A stretch of DNA of 64,000 bases from Monomorium pharaonis (Eukaryota > Arthropoda > Insecta > Hymenoptera > Formicidae). The notes under the pieces are model-generated. The model was not told where the DNA came from, did not search any database, and saw nothing but the letters and a program-made list of their open reading frames with translations. Within the stretch, counting starts at the first letter, position 1. Each line of letters begins with the position of its first letter. This document shows positions 24,220 to 38,121 of the stretch, piece after piece. The DNA lies in assembly GCF_013373865.1 (NCBI RefSeq), contig NC_050470.1:30487585-30551584 (forward strand), written 5' to 3'. The translations under genes were made by a program, and so were the position numbers.

Positions 24220-27200
24220 CCACTAAAGCTGTTACAAGATCAATCCGTGATTCGATGATAACAGATTAATCTTCTAATGAATCTTAAAACGTTTGAGATC
24301 CGAAAGAATGGTACCAAATATTAATCGAAAGTCTCTTGGCGAGCGCGCGAGAGAGCAGTATGCTCTTTTTTTTATTTTTATTTTTTTTATTTTTATTTAC
24401 AAAGATGTTCTCGCGACGTGTCTTTTTTTTCCTCCGTAATTGATCGTATTGTATCCGTAAGGCTCTCTACGGAAATTAGGTAAATGACCATTTATAGATT
24501 TTTTTGACTGCAGCTTCCTTTTTACGACCGACTCGAGTAAAACTTTGACACTTTTACACCGTTCGTCGAAAGCAAGGAAGTCTAGCTTCATGTACATAAA
24601 GGACAAGTCTACTTTCGATATAGGAATTTTTGATAGTTTTCTAAAACAAGATTAACTGGCAGGTTCAATAGCTCTAAGTCGAGATCGCTAGCACTAAGAG
24701 TAAGTCGATCCGCACGTCTATCAAAAGTTCCTTTGTTTGTAACGTCGGGCAAAATGTATCCGCGGGCAAATGACGTACAACAGAATAGAATACATTATGT
24801 TTATATTATATAGACATATAGAGTCACTGTACCAGTCGTTGAACAGTTATCAGTAAATGATTGTTTAAGAAGAAAAATATTAAAATAGTAAGACTTCACA
24901 ATAATTGCAAATTAATTTATATTTTTTTAGATCTGATTTTTATTTTCAGATTTTGTTAAAATTTTTTATTTGGGAATGTAATTATATGAATTTATTTTTA
25001 TTTTCCATTGAGACTTCAGTGATCCTATATGTATGAACGTGTATTCATGCACGACGTATCTTTGTTGTATATATTGTTATTTGCCAATGCGTTTCGCCTG
25101 ACGCTTACATTTGCGCTAATAAGTGCATGCGCGAACAAATTTTGCACGTGCTCCTGATCGGTGTGTATTTGCGTGCGTATGCGTCGGGACACGAAATTAT
25201 GCAATATTCAATTTTCGCGTTATCAATTAGCCGATGACTGGCTTCTCCCTCTCTCTCTCTGTAGCTCCGCCGTTCGAGTCCACGATTCGCCGAGTATTAT
25301 CTAATAGCCCGTCGAGTTTTTCGTTGATGATCTTTTCGTTCGGTCCGATAGCGAATTAATCATCAAACTCGTAGATGAAGAAGACTCCTACGAGGGAAAC
25401 CGAAGAGGGGATATTCTTTGTGTATAATAATTATCGAGCGCACTCTGTTGCTGGTGTACGTTATGTAGATTACTTAGGATCGTAAGAAATAGCACGTAAG
25501 AATGTTAGGCTTTTTTTGTATATATAACGTAAAACACATATCTCGCGTAGAGGATAATGTGCTCGATCTTGAAGGGATCTCAACATAACAAGAGATCTGT
25601 GCAAAAACCTGGAAAATATACGAGAATTGGTCGCAATCCGAATTAAGTCTCGCGAAGAGATGTGACTTTTCTGGGTTTTCTTGTTGGAATAGGCGCATGT
25701 AATAGCGTAAAGAGAGACGGCAGAAATATATGTGTATGAGCATATATGCGGAAAAGAAAACAAAAGATGAAATATACCGTAATACGCCGCTATCGTTATA
25801 CACCCATTAACTCTTTATCGTTGAGCAGTGAACATCGTCGGAAGAGAAGAGAAGCGGTATTGAAACTTATAAATATATACATATATATTATAAATGTATA
25901 TTGTAAATGTATCTATGACAAATTAAAGCGCAGTTTGTTACAAAATCGCGAGGTTTATATTATGATAGCAGCTATATCCTGATGCGCGCACGCGCGCGCG
26001 TTGAAGTCTCCTCTCCTATAGAGTAATTCATTTATTCTCAGCACATTAGAAACTCGTTGAATAGAAAAAAATACCGCTCTGTATATCGAAGGTTTTCTTT
26101 TTAACATATAAGATAAAAAAGTTTACAATAATCAAAGTAATACAATACGTAAGTATGATAAATGTGTGCTAGTGATATAACATGAATTTTAAATTGTATT
26201 TAGTTATCTAAAAGTGGTATAATGGTAAAGAATGTTTATTCTCAATTTTTTTAAAAATTATTTTAATAATGAAGATAGTATTTTATAGTCGAATTTTTTC
26301 TTATATTGACCATTATTAACTTTAGATCATATACAACAAAAAAAAGGCAACAAAATAGTCATTTGAATATTTTTCTTTACTTGAACCTCTGTGCCACCTG
26401 TTGTGCTGGATCTGAGCAGAGGAAAAGAAAACCAGATCCCTTTTCATTATACTTTCCATGCGTTTTTTTTTTTCTTTTCCTTATCTCATTTATAATAGGT
26501 CTATTTATGCTTATTACACTTATTCTACATCTCGGCTGCTATATACGTCTATCTTTTTTTAATGCGAGATGCGATTGAAATAATATATCTTATACGTGAG
26601 TTTATCATAAGATTTATTAGAGAATATTAATTCTTAATTAAAATACCATCATGTTCGACCTATTTTTATTCACGAAAACTTCAAAATTTTTTAAAAGTTA
26701 ATAAAATTATATTATATTTTTATTTTTCTTCCAAAATGAAATACATAACATTTGTTTTAAAAACTTGAAAATAGAAATGAAAAGGTCGAGATTAAAGAAA
26801 CTTATGATGGCTAGGTGTTAAGAAATAAATACCTTTTTTTCACGTAACCCTTAGTTAAATAAAGTATTTCTTTATCATTCCTGCATTCATTTGTTTTTAG
26901 TTCTTATCATATACAAATAATATTTCAGAAAAAAATTAAAGAAGCTAAATATGATTTTTTTTTAAATTATTTATTTACTTCTCTTTCTTGCTATAAAACA
27001 TGACGGTTTTATTAATATTTTAATTTAAAATGACGTCAACGTTCACCGTATTTTACGAAAAAAAAAATATTATGAAGGAAGACATTTTCATAAAGCTTGT
27101 ATGAAAAATTATATTGTATGTCATTTGTACATGATGTAGCAAATAAATGCGTTAAATTACATGTGCCAAGGAACATACAATGACGTATGGACAGGATCAT

Positions 27201-27230
27201 CTGCCCAGTAACAAGACAGCTGACGGAGCG
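24220..27230. other. 3' region of the CECR2 homologue and intergenic DNA
   Basis: AT-rich sequence with poly-T tracts. It probably begins with a long 3' untranslated region. A CpG-richer patch lies at about 25,090-25,400, and a short alternating CG run at 25,982-26,000. Open frames here (for example 26,306-26,578) have no recognisable domain. Confidence 0.45.
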
Positions 27231-28342
27231 ATGTAATTCGAATCGTCGCGGGTGCGGGCGAAGGGGAGGAGGAAGCTAACGAAAAAAAAAACACGAAAAA
27301 ATGTAACGCGCGATTCTCCGCTGCGTGTTCGAAATGTTCAAATGTTCGAATATGCCGCAAACGGGGCGGAACGACGGCGTCTCGTGGTCACCGCGCGAGG
27401 AGAAACCGAGGTTGTAGGCCGGCGACTCGCGACCGATGTGCACGCAGCAAAGAAACCTCCGTTGCGTAACGGACTGACGGAGCGAGAAAAGAGAGAGAGA
27501 GAGAGAGGACGACAGTGAGGAAAAAAGGAAGAGTACGCGTCGAAGTGGAGCCTTATCTGTGATTCGCGCGATATCGTGAAGTGATCCGTGCCGCGGAGCG
27601 GAACGAGCGGAATCGACAACGATTCCCGCGGGCGAAGTGCAAAGGCTCGGTTGCGTGCACTTGGTCTTGGTTAAGTGTCGCGCAGGATGGTGCATCAACC
27701 GGTCTAGCCTTCGCGGGATTCTCGTGTCCTCGACGACGAGCATTCATCGCACGCGTGTTTATCTTTCGTATAATTTCTTTTGTGCGCTTTTACGTGCTCA
27801 TGAGGGTGACTTTAATCAACTCCGAATAGCTTTTGATCATCTTGAATCGGGTTGATCGATTGACGTCTGGTTATCAATTTTATATTCCAAATGATTCACT
27901 GGCCTTGATCTAATCTCGCTTCCACATGTAATTAAATAGCAAAGAATTAACTAGTTTGTCCATGTTAACAAGACAGAGTACAAGTGTTGCTTGATAAGTT
28001 AATTACTGATTAAGGCCTGTTTGCATTGCAATATAGATAATGTTAACTTTAATCTTAATGTTTTATTTACTTTCTATCTTCTTCTATTTCTAACAATTAG
28101 AAATTTGATTAAAGTTTTCACATTCTCTGTTCTATATAATATAGTTTGTCATAAAGATATAGGGAATTAATGTTATTGCAAAAATTGAAAACAATTCTAT
28201 ATAAAGATATTTGCTGTCAAATATCATTCAAAGATGTGTCATGTAATGTGCAGTAGTATTACAATTTATTCTTTTGCCTTTTGTCCTTAGATACACAAGA
28301 TTGCACAAATCAAGTAGATTTAATTGACTGTACGTCTCAATT
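27231..28342 (+). promoter_or_regulatory. CpG-rich promoter and 5' untranslated region of the MFSD6-like gene
   Basis: GC-rich DNA at about 27,231-27,760, including a (GA)n stretch at 27,490-27,508, grades into AT-rich DNA before the ATG at 28,343. The position suggests an untranslated first exon, but its splice sites were not established. A diverged copy of the 13,694-13,807 repeat lies at about 28,014-28,120. Confidence 0.4.
28014..28120. repeat. Diverged copy of the dispersed hairpin repeat
   Basis: It starts AAGGCCTGTTTGCATTGC and contains GTTAACTTTAATCT with an inverted GATTAAAGTT near 28,107. It resembles the repeat at 13,694-13,807 and, at its first bases, the AGGCCTGTT end of the 14,108 foldback element. 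Confidence 0.4.
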
Positions 28343-30946
28343 ATGTTGCAAAACGTGAACAAGGAACTGGCTCCCATAAAGTCACATTATTTTCTTTACA
28401 ATGCAGGTAAGTTCGGATAAAGTGCTGCCCCTTTGACAACTTGTTGCGAAAAGTTTCTTATATTTTATATTAATATGCTTATCCTCTTTGCAGCAACGGG
28501 GCCAATGGTACAGTTTTTACCAACAATTGGAAAGCAATTGGGCTTTTCTGCAACGGTGATCGGTACAATATACACAGTATTACCAATTTCTGGTCTGATC
28601 GCGAAGCCGCTATTCGGCAGCTTGGCCGACAGATTCAGATTGCACAAAACGTTCTTCTTGATATTCGAAGCTATACTAGCAATAGCATTTTTCTCTATTT
28701 ATTTCATTCCTGAGATAGACAGGAGTGCAAGAGTCACTCTCGTCTGCAACAATGATCTGCCCTCCTTGGAGATTTGTCCGCAGACGGAATTCTCGAAGAA
28801 AGTGTTAAGCGCCGTAATATTAGAAAATGTCCACACTGACATTATCTGTCAGGTGTGTAAATGTAATTTTAGTCGTACGTATTATTCTTTTGTTATTAAA
28901 TAATTAACATATACAAATGTAATGTTTATAGTTGTCTTGCAAAGGAGTATCTCATGGTTTCTTAGAACTGTCTGGCAAAAACATTTCTGCGAACAGCACG
29001 TTCGAGTTTGGTGCAAAATTTGATGTGTATCAAGATTTACTTGTAAGAAACTTGTGTAGAATTTTCCTATCTGCCTCTCGCGCAGAGTGACGTTGTGAAA
29101 TTCTATTGTTAAAAATCATTTGCAGACAAAAAATTGTGTGGACGTGAGGCTGCACACGTTCCTCGATGGCACTGCACATGTGCCAGTATGTGGAGGCCAG
29201 CTGAGAAGTTGGTGCACGGCAACTTGCCACAATAGCAGTGCATTCAATCATCTTCTGCACGAAGCAAAGGATTCGCAAAGTGATATGAGACATTCTACAT
29301 ATCAATTCTATTTATTTCTATGGGCGGCCATCATTAGTTGGATTGGAATGGCTGTGGTAGTTAGCATAGCCGATGCCATCTGCTTCGATCTCCTTGGTTT
29401 GTATTAATTTGTTATTGCAAAAATTAATGTTATTGTTATGCTGTGGCTATTTTTATATGTTATATGTTTCATAGGTCATGAAAGAAGAAAAGATTACGGG
29501 AAACAGAAAATGTGGGGCAGCATCGGTTTCGGCATTTTTGGTATAAGTTCAGGCTATCTGATAGATCTTTCTAGCAAGGGACAATATGAAAAAGATTACA
29601 CCTGTATATTTTACATTATGCTAGTGGCTATGATCGCCGATATTGTGGTGTCTGCAACATTAAAAAAGGTAAGAAAAAAATTCACAAATGTTACAACTAC
29701 TAGAGACAAACTAAGATAGTGTACAAGTTTTGGTAAAGCTTACTTCTTATTTATCAAAAGAATCCAAAATTGGCAGGTAAAATGGGGCAGTATCATTACA
29801 GAAAGATCCAGAATGCTCTGCGGACGAGCCGTCGCTATTTCGTGAGCTATTAAGCGTTGTCAAAGAAGGAAGAGTACTGGTGTTTGCCTGGTGGTGCATA
29901 GGCGCCGGAATGTGCACGGGAGTCATTTGGAACTTTCTGTTTTGGTACAGCGAGGATCTAGCGGCCAACTCTCATCTCACATGGATTAAAACTCTGCAGG
30001 GTTTGATGACCGGTGTTCAGTGTTTCTTAGGAGAATTACCTTTCAACTTTGTATCGGGCAGCGTGTTGAAAAAACTCGGCCATGTTAATGTTATGAGCCT
30101 TGTATTGCTCATCTATGCAATTAGGTAATAAAGTTTTTGTTGTATAATTGATTTGTAGCTTGCTAAAAATAATTTAATTCCGCAGATTTATGGCATACAG
30201 CATTATATCGAACGCGTGGCTGTTTTTAATTCTTGAATTACTCCACGGACCTTCATTCGGTCTATGTTGGCCGACGATGGTATCCTATGGTGACAAAGTG
30301 ACACCATCCGGTACAAAAGCCACTATGCAGGGATTTATTGGTGCTGTTTTCGAGGGAATTGGTTAGTTACTTTTGATATTGTATAGTAATTATATTATTC
30401 ATCTCTCGACATAAACTTTTTATTCGTTATCTATTTATTTAATTTTAGGAGTGGCAAGTGGTAGCTTCATATGTGGTTGGTTAATAGATTCTTACGGAGG
30501 TGTTACAGCATTAAGAACTTTCTCAGTGGGTGCTCTTTTGTGGCTAAGCATCTTTTGGTTGATGGAACTTTTACTCAGGAAATTGAAAGCTTACCCGCTA
30601 TACCGAGGCCATAATCGTGAGTAACGATTATGTGGATATATAAAAATAATGTAGCAAAAAATTAAATGAATTATTTTCCGATGTTAAAATATTATCACGC
30701 TTAAAGATATTAACAAAATGAAATTAAACACTATAGTTTATATTACAGTTATTGCAAATTTTGGGACATCCTGTACATTGCATGACTCTGCATTTTAATA
30801 TGCACTTTAATAGCTGCTTGTTTCTTGCATGTTTAATGAAATAATAGTCCAACATTCCTATTGATTCTTTTTCAGATCTCGCGAATTATGCCAATCCAGA
30901 CGACGCTATTCTTATGACGATAAGTCAAGAATTACAAACTTATTAG
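28343..30946 (+). CDS. Major facilitator superfamily transporter, MFSD6-like
   Basis: Exons: 28343-28406, 28494-28852, 28932-29042, 29126-29396, 29475-29668, 29802-30124, 30186-30361, 30449-30616, 30876-30946, giving 578 residues. The N-terminal half has PMVQFLPTIGKQLGFSATVI and then the MFS A-like loop GSLADRFRLHKTFF after helix 2. These features suit the MFSD6 branch (related to Drosophila jet fuel). A long Cys-containing hydrophilic loop lies between helices in the first half, consistent with extracellular disulphides. The second half has hydrophobic helices and a second loop-like segment, LKKLGHVNVMS. Conserved-looking blocks include HGPSFGLCWPTMVSY and GTKATMQGFIGAVFEGIG. The substrate is unknown. 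The exon 6 acceptor was chosen at 29,800-29,801 because nearer AG sites put stops in frame. The very start, MLQNVNKELAPIKSHYF, fits the family's cytoplasmic lead-in to helix 1. Confidence 0.9.
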
Positions 30947-31887
30947 TAGAACAATTTTATATATAATTAACATAATTTTATAATTTTATAATTTATCAAT
31001 ACATCCCTATAAATCAATGAAAGTGTTATATTGCACGATTGAAATTGACAATTAATTTTTCACCACATTTGAAAAATAGTTGTCTCTCTACTCAGGATGT
31101 TTTATCTTTTTATAATATTCAAAACGAATTCAGTATTATATATTATATAAATATTAAAAAATTGTACATTATATCGCATCATGTCGTAATATATACTTTT
31201 TTTTAGAACTGTATATTTCTTGTTTATATTTATTCGTGTTTTCACGCATGAATAATAATTATAGAAAAATGTTTTTTATAGAAATATATAACATTGCCAG
31301 ACATGCATATATGTACAAAACATCGGAACAAAAATCAGCAAACTGTGAAAATAATGCGCCATGTAAAAAATCAGATATCTCGAACTTCAAAATTATTGGT
31401 TTAAAACCAATCAGTAAGTTTGACATTCTTAAATTATTACTGGAGATCATGCGGTTTGATAAACCTGAGGATTTATTCTCACGGCGAGATAATATTTAAT
31501 AGAATGTCATTGGTAAAATGAATAAAATGTTAAAAACGGATATTAGCCAGGATAGTACATGCAGAAAATAAAATTGTCAAGTTGGTCAGCAAAATATCTC
31601 AACCATTTATTCACTGTGAATCCATTGTTTCCAAGAACGGAGATATACCAACACTAACAAACGTAGCATGCCTGTTCGATCGCAATCAGTCGATTAGCTT
31701 CCAACTTCTTTACGAATCTCGTCTAATCTATCAATAAAAAGCTACAAATAACTTTCTTTCCATTCGTACTGCGACACTAAGTAATGATCGCAGAGCATTC
31801 GCATGTATAATCTTCGATAATAATCCCGTATATCGTCTGTCGGCAGTATACGGGAGACTCACATTGCAGTAAACATTTTCCGTGACG
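30947..31887. other. Convergent 3' region between the transporter and TSC1
   Basis: AT-rich sequence. The 87-codon open frame at 31,236-31,499 has no recognisable domain and is probably untranslated. Both genes' 3' untranslated regions are expected here. Confidence 0.45.
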
Positions 31888-34800
31888 TTAATCTTGTTTC
31901 GGCATCGATGATCGTTGAGTGACGGAGCGTAACGGTGAGGCGGTTTGGCTGCTACTCGGTACAGGTTCTATCATAGCTTGCAGATTGGGAATCTCACCCG
32001 TCGCGGTATCGCAACAATCATTCACGATGATCCCGGCGCCCGGATGGATAAATGCGAGGCTACCCTCGCTGGACGAAGCTAAGCTGGTTGAGAGAGGAGG
32101 AGATCGTTCTTTAGGCGATGCCGAGGAAGCGGGATTACCCATGGGCGAAGTGTTGGAGTACGTTGCAGTCTCTAGTTTACCATGAAGCTCAAGTATGCGG
32201 CCTTCCAAGAGAAGATTGATCTCCACTTGCGCCCGATACTTGGATTCAACAGCCTCCAATTCGGATGCGTGCTGCTCCTTTGTCTCTTGCAGAAAGCGTT
32301 GCAGATTCACCAGTTGTGTCTCTTTACGCGCTTCCTTATTTTCTAACTCGCTCAAGCGTGCTTTTAGAGCTTCCAAATGTGACGATCGTGATTCCAACTG
32401 TCGCCGAATATCTGCAAAAGAATTTCGATAGTACTCGTAATTTGCATTTTCCGCAGAGTACGTCATTCTCAGGCTTGTTAGTCTTTTAAATGCTTACTGT
32501 TTAACTCTTCTGTACATGATTTCTGAATCAGCACCGTTTCTTGTTTGGTTGTTGGTGAGAAGGTACTTGTGTTTTCTGCTAATCTTAATTGCGCCTGCAA
32601 AAAGAAATGCATATTTCTCATAATGTATGATATTAATTTGCTATAATTTTTTTCAGCTTACATTTTTATTAACCAAGTTTATTAACATAAATTTCTTAAT
32701 TTAAGGAATAAGTTACCTCTCCTAAAAGCACAAATCTTTTCTGCATAGTTTCCACAATGGATTCCAGTTCTTTGCCACGATCCGCAACTTTTAATGCCGC
32801 CTTGAGCTGTTGCCCTGCGTTGAAAAGTTCCGCTTCGACTGAACGAAGTTGTTGCTGCGCTCCAGCCGCTTTTATTTGTTCATTTTTTAAATCCAATTCT
32901 AAATTCACCAAACGCTCTTTGAACGTACGACTTTGCTGTTGCTCTTCCACGCACTATACATGTAACCAATGATTATTATTAGTCTTCTAATATATTTTTC
33001 TTTTCTATATTCTACATTACGAAAATGAAATAAATACTTTAGTTTGCCAATGATGCATAGCTTCTTTGTATTGTTCTTCAGTTTGATACGCTTCCCTTTT
33101 ATTATGCTCTAATTGCGCTTTCAATTCTTCTACTTCTCTTTCGATTATTTTTAAACGCTCAGTCTGTAAGACAAACAATGCTAAATCTCAACATTCGTAT
33201 AAAAATTGAATAAATATTTATAAAAATATGAACGGACCAAAGCAAGATTATGCTCTTCCGAAGCTCGCGAGTCTCTCAATTTACCAAGCAGACGTCGATT
33301 ACGTTCAGCATGAACCTCCCGTCGTTGCCGCTCGAATTGCAATTGCATTTGCATGAGTTGAAGTGACTGATTAGCGCAAGTTGGATCTATATTATCATCC
33401 TCTCCTCCGTCTTCTTCAGCATCCTCCTCTCCTTTCTTCTTTTGTTTCTGCCTGATAGTGTTTGGTCCTGTAAAAAATTAATATTTCACTTCATTTGCTA
33501 TTAAAAATATTTACTATACATAGATTGCTTCATATTTACTCGTTTTACTAGAGAAGCTATTCGTTCTTGCGCATGCCTCGATATACCGATCGAGTAAGTT
33601 GATTGGCGACATTCTTGAATCAGAACTTTCTTGACTAAAGTTTTGGCTGTTCTGATCTAATGTTCTTAGCAACAGATGTTCATATGGAAATAAATCACAT
33701 GTTTGACTGCCAGCATCTTTTGCTCCTATTGATGCTTGATCCGTCACGTCTTCGTTATATTTTTTCTGCGTATCCATATCCGGACAAGATCTGGAGTGGC
33801 GAATCTGCATATATAAATATTTTTTTCATTGTTGCTGTAGTGTAAAATATCGTATGTAAATAATCTCTTAAGATTTTCAATTTTTTCGATACTTTACTTT
33901 GTGCGTTACGTTTGAATTGGAGTCTTCTATTTGGAAATGGCATTGAGAGTACAGTCGAAGTTTATAAATCTTTTGCGACAAATCAGACAGAGTGCCATAG
34001 GTGTTCCTCTCGTTTCGTGCTTCAGATTGTGCTTCGACATACTTTGGCATTTCGATTGCTCCATTTCCGTGCGAACTGACAATCTCCAATACCTATATTA
34101 GAATTATATATATATTACATATTACATACAACACATCTATATTTAATTCAATATAAGCTCTAATCAGCTCTAATAGTAATTAAACCTCTTGATCCTCCTG
34201 CCAAGAATCGTTCTTCCCGTTTTGACTTATAGCCATTTCTAAGAGTCTTCCATTTTCTTCGTTATTATTCGATGATTTTTGCGACTGAAGAACATTTTGT
34301 CTGTCCGCCATAATTTTACTTAGTCTATTCGACAGAAATCCATGCGTATTCGCTGCAGTATCTACGCCTTTTATTCCGGAAACAGAGGAGGAATTTATAG
34401 GCGTCGGCGTCGATGGCCGAGAAGATGTGCCGTTGCCCAGCGCGTTTAAAGCACGCACCGCACTAGACCCTATAGGCGCTTGTCTCGTTGATAATTTTCG
34501 TAGATCCTGCGTGAAATGTGGTATATATTTTCGAGAACATAGAAAAAACAATAATTTTTATATCAATCTTTATTTTTCTATCAGTTTATTTTTATATCTC
34601 AAAAATAATTTTTATATTATAAATAATAATCGCATAAAGCATTGGCTTATAGCTTTTTAATGTTGATTTTTAATTTTTATATCTTTTTGCATACCTTAAC
34701 AGGAGTCGTTTCGGGGGTAGCTTCGATAGCAGCTTCGGGCGGGGAAGTACCGCTTCTATTGTTATTAGGCGTCGGCGGGGCAGAGCGTGGTTCGTGAGAT

Positions 34801-36472
34801 GCATTTTGCGGTGGACTGTGCGGTGACACCGTCATACTTGGTGACCAGAATGTATCATCTTCCCCATTACTAATTTCCATAGTCGTTACTCCCCCACAAA
34901 TGTTTATTGGCGCACAAGTGATGGAAGATTGATCTGTTGGCGCATAAAGCATTATTTTTTCTACTCGCATTCTTCTGGAAGATAAGACACAGGTATGAAA
35001 ATGATAGCAATGCTGACCTATAGGTGGAGTGCACCGAGAGTTAACAGCTCCTAAAATTTCTTCGCGACACTTGTCTAATGTAAAACGGTCACATTCTATC
35101 ACGATATCGTGATGTTCCATCTTTTTCCATCTGTAATGCAACCATAAAAAGAGGTAACGATAATTTAGGTGACGCTGCTTAATGTAAGATATATCATTTT
35201 ATATCTAGCATATATAGATACCTAGTGGCTGAAATTTCCGCATCTTTCGATGCTGTGACAAGAGAAGGGTGCATACGCACAGAATCCAACATGGGTCTAA
35301 TAGTATGAGTAAATGTAGCCAATTGATCACGTTGAACATACTGCTGCTTCAGATACGATATAAAATTGCAAGGATACATCGCATACAGTCTATGAAACAA
35401 GCGGTACAATCCTACCTATAACAATAACATGATATAAGTAATTTGCGTTAACGTTACTGCACACTTGTAAAATAATGGTAAATATATTCACCTGCAAATG
35501 TATGAGATACAAATGGTCCTTGTCGATGACATTTGGTGCTGTGGTCGAATTAAAAGGAGTAGAAGAAGAAAGTAAAGATGATTGATGATGATGATAATAA
35601 GTGGCCAAGCGGCCGAATACCTCAAATATTTCTGCTAGGTAGGGCCCTAGAGCAGCTGGTAACATTGGTAACAATATTACTAACAAAAGAAGGGCACTCA
35701 TAAGTGGTAATATATCTGCTTCCACCTTAAAAAAATACAGGTTTGTAAGAACTATATGTATATGTACATTTTCTAGTATTTAAAATGTTATTCTTCAAAT
35801 CAAATATATATTCTGAATATAAAGCTTTTAATTAATTCCATCCAATAGTCATTAACATATAAAATTATGTATGAGGCATAAATTAAATACATTCAAAATG
35901 AATCACTGTTATGTTAAACATGCTTAAAAAATGCAGAGTTGTCTAATTAATAAAAAAGTTTTGTGCATACATACATAAATAAACATACAAGTTGACAAAG
36001 AGGAAAAACAAAAATATATTATACCTTAAGTAATTTGAGTAGATCTTTGAATAAAGCATGATTGGCTAGCTTGTACAACCAAGTAGGCTGGCGTCTGGCT
36101 ATATGACCAAGCAATGTGAGTGCCTGTACTCTTTGCGTACTATTGCCAGGTTTTGAAAGAATATCTGACAAACGATCTAATAGGTGTTTATCGTGTGGCT
36201 CTCGTACCCCCGCTAATACTTCCGCTGTCCTCAAAGAGTTCGTAGAAAGATAATAATCAAACAATCCATTTACCAGCCAATTGTCCTTTGCTGTAGATGA
36301 CCCAATACAATTTAAAAATAATTTGTTTTGTGTAACTAATGTTACAAAATATACGTTACTCACTACTTAAGAAATGGTCGTGAAGTACTTTCTTGATCTC
36401 CTCGACCTCCCCAAGCTTATTCGATTCCAGGTAGGAAAACAAATCCGCAGCGCCTGTGGAACCGACACTCAT
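31888..36472 (-). CDS. Tsc1: Hamartin (TSC1), tuberous sclerosis complex subunit
   Basis: TSC1 stabilises TSC2, whose GAP activity inactivates Rheb and so restrains TORC1. Exons on the minus strand: 36472-36364, 36290-36025, 35725-35492, 35415-35222, 35130-34695, 34506-34186, 34092-33898, 33804-33540, 33467-33238, 33163-33038, 32953-32717, 32594-32498, 32411-31888, giving 1,077 residues (human 1,164). The helical N-terminal core is strongly conserved (EPHDKHLLDRLSD, LLGHIARRQPTWLYKL, LFHRLYAMYPCNFISYL, HHDIVIECDRF). The middle is disordered and Ser/Pro/Asn-rich. It includes a short conserved DTFWSPSMT segment and a SPINLLDRYIE segment that parallels human SPMEVLDRLI. The C-terminal third is a long coiled coil rich in Gln/Glu/Lys (FERQRREVHAERNRRLLGKL, EGRILELHGKLE). 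The tail after the coiled coil is short. The start ATG is directly upstream of conserved sequence and lies at the edge of CpG-rich DNA. Confidence 0.96.
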
Positions 36473-37120
36473 CTTAACGACGAATGATGGCTCGGCTCGA
36501 AAGATCCTACTCTCTCATGGTCCTACGATCAGGCGGTGGAAGCAGAAATCGGTCTGGCAACGTCGCTCTGAGCCATCCGTCGTCTGTCACGCGAGACAGG
36601 CATTGTCTGGAGCGACGGGGATGCCGAAATACCTGCGGGGAGAAGAGAACACATTATCGGGTAAAAAGCGAATCATTGGCGGATCTCGAAGAATAATCCT
36701 GACGCCTAGCAGCCGCGGTCCCCCCCCGACAACTGACGTCCACAAATCACTAATCGCGGGAGTCGATCGACACGTCGGCTCGATTCCGCTTCGTGCGAGA
36801 ACGACAGGTCATGACAGAGTCGTACAATCATCCGTGCGAACTGTCAGCACGCGTATACCTTTTTTCCGTTGCACGACACCCGATCAGAGAGAACCTGTCG
36901 GTCCTGTCTGTCGCTCCCCGGAGATAACCGCAAAACTGTCAGTCGTCTTGACGGCGACCGGTCGGGCGACGGCACGCGCGTTTTTGCGACGTCGTCGGAC
37001 GAATCCCGCGCGGCAAGCTCAACGCGTACCAGGGCGAATCAATTGGAGCAACTCACCCGAATCTCATCGAGCACCTCCACGAGCGAATTCCTACGAGTTC
37101 TATGGCGACTGACAAGCTCG
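36473..37120 (-). promoter_or_regulatory. CpG-rich TSC1 promoter region
   Basis: GC- and CpG-rich sequence sits directly upstream of the TSC1 start. The long plus-strand open frames across it are compositional artefacts: Arg/Ser-rich, with overlapping alternatives and no splice partner. Confidence 0.45.
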
Positions 37121-37353
37121 GATACGGGAAAACCACCATATATCTTCCTCGACTCGGAATCTTTTCTTGGTGCTGCCATCTCGCCGCTGCACATTGTCGG
37201 ACATTAACTTTCTCGTGTTTAGATTAGAAACTGTGTTGACACCTTTGAGTATAATACTCAAAGATTGACAGAACCCATGGTGGAAGGAAAACAAGGTGTG
37301 CTCTTAGGGTGACTTTACATGCAGCGTAACCTGCGTACGCGTAATCTGCGTAT

Positions 37354-37480
37354 CTAGGCTACATTCCAAAACATCCTTTCCGAGGAAAATTTTACTCGAA
37401 ATATATAGTACACGTAACGTATTCTATATTACATCGAGTAAAATTTTCCTCGGAAAGGACGTTTTGGAATGTAGCCCTAG
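37354..37480. repeat. Foldback element A
   Basis: The arms read CTAGGCTACATTCCAAAACA and onward at the left (37,354-37,399) and reverse complement at 37,434-37,480. They are about 45 nt long with a single substitution and one indel near the outer end, and the loop is about 34 nt. Confidence 0.8.
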
Positions 37481-37528
37481 TAACTTATAAGTACCTATTG
37501 CACTGACAGTGCTGTTAGAAAGAGTCCA

Positions 37529-37671
37529 CTTCTGTATTTCTGAAGAAAGTGAAAATATAAAAAGTGAGGAGCATTGTCTGCACTGATTGGTGTATACTTT
37601 TAGAAGTAACAAAATATATATCAATCACTGTTACTCACTTTTCACATTTTCACTTCTTTAGAAATACAGAA
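37529..37671. repeat. Foldback element B
   Basis: The left arm at 37,529-37,568 (CTTCTGTATTTCTGAAGAAA and on, ending AAGTGAG) pairs with its reverse complement at 37,634-37,671. There are a few mismatches or indels and a 65 nt spacer. Confidence 0.7.
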
Positions 37672-37993
37672 TTGACCCCCTAGATGACTTATATCTTTGA
37701 CTACATTCAAAGACTTATATACTTTGTATACGTCGAAGTGAATATACATATTTACAATTCATGCTTCTTTTACATTAATTTTAATATTCCTTTATATATA
37801 ATTATATCTTTTTTTTACTTACAATTAATTATATAAAATAAAATTGCATTATATATAGGACAGGAATAAAATTTTAATCTTATTTGAAAAATTGCGGTCT
37901 TAATTCTATTGGCTAATAAATCAATATGTCACCGATTTGGATCCACGCGCTAATTGGTTATATGCGCAAGAGCACATCTTGTTTTCCTTCTGG

Positions 37994-38112
37994 CTGCGTT
38001 CGGAAACGTCACCCAAGTGCTCTCGGGTATCATTCTATCTTTGTTTCACATAGAACGAACAACAAGGATAGAATGATACCCGAGAGCACTCGGGTGACAT
38101 TTCCGAACGCAG
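37994..38112. repeat. Foldback element C
   Basis: The left arm at 37,994-38,045 starts CTGCGTTCGGAAACGTCACC. The right arm at 38,061-38,112 is its reverse complement over about 52 nt with a handful of mismatches. The loop is about 15 nt. No clear target duplication is seen. Confidence 0.8.
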
Positions 38113-38121
38113 CACACCATG

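Noticed and set aside
31236..31499. 87-codon plus-strand open frame between the transporter and TSC1
   Set aside because: Low-complexity AT-rich codons, no domain, and inside the expected 3' untranslated interval.
36456..37207. 218-codon plus-strand open frame antisense to the TSC1 5' end
   Set aside because: It lies over the TSC1 first exon and its CpG-rich promoter. Composition explains its length.
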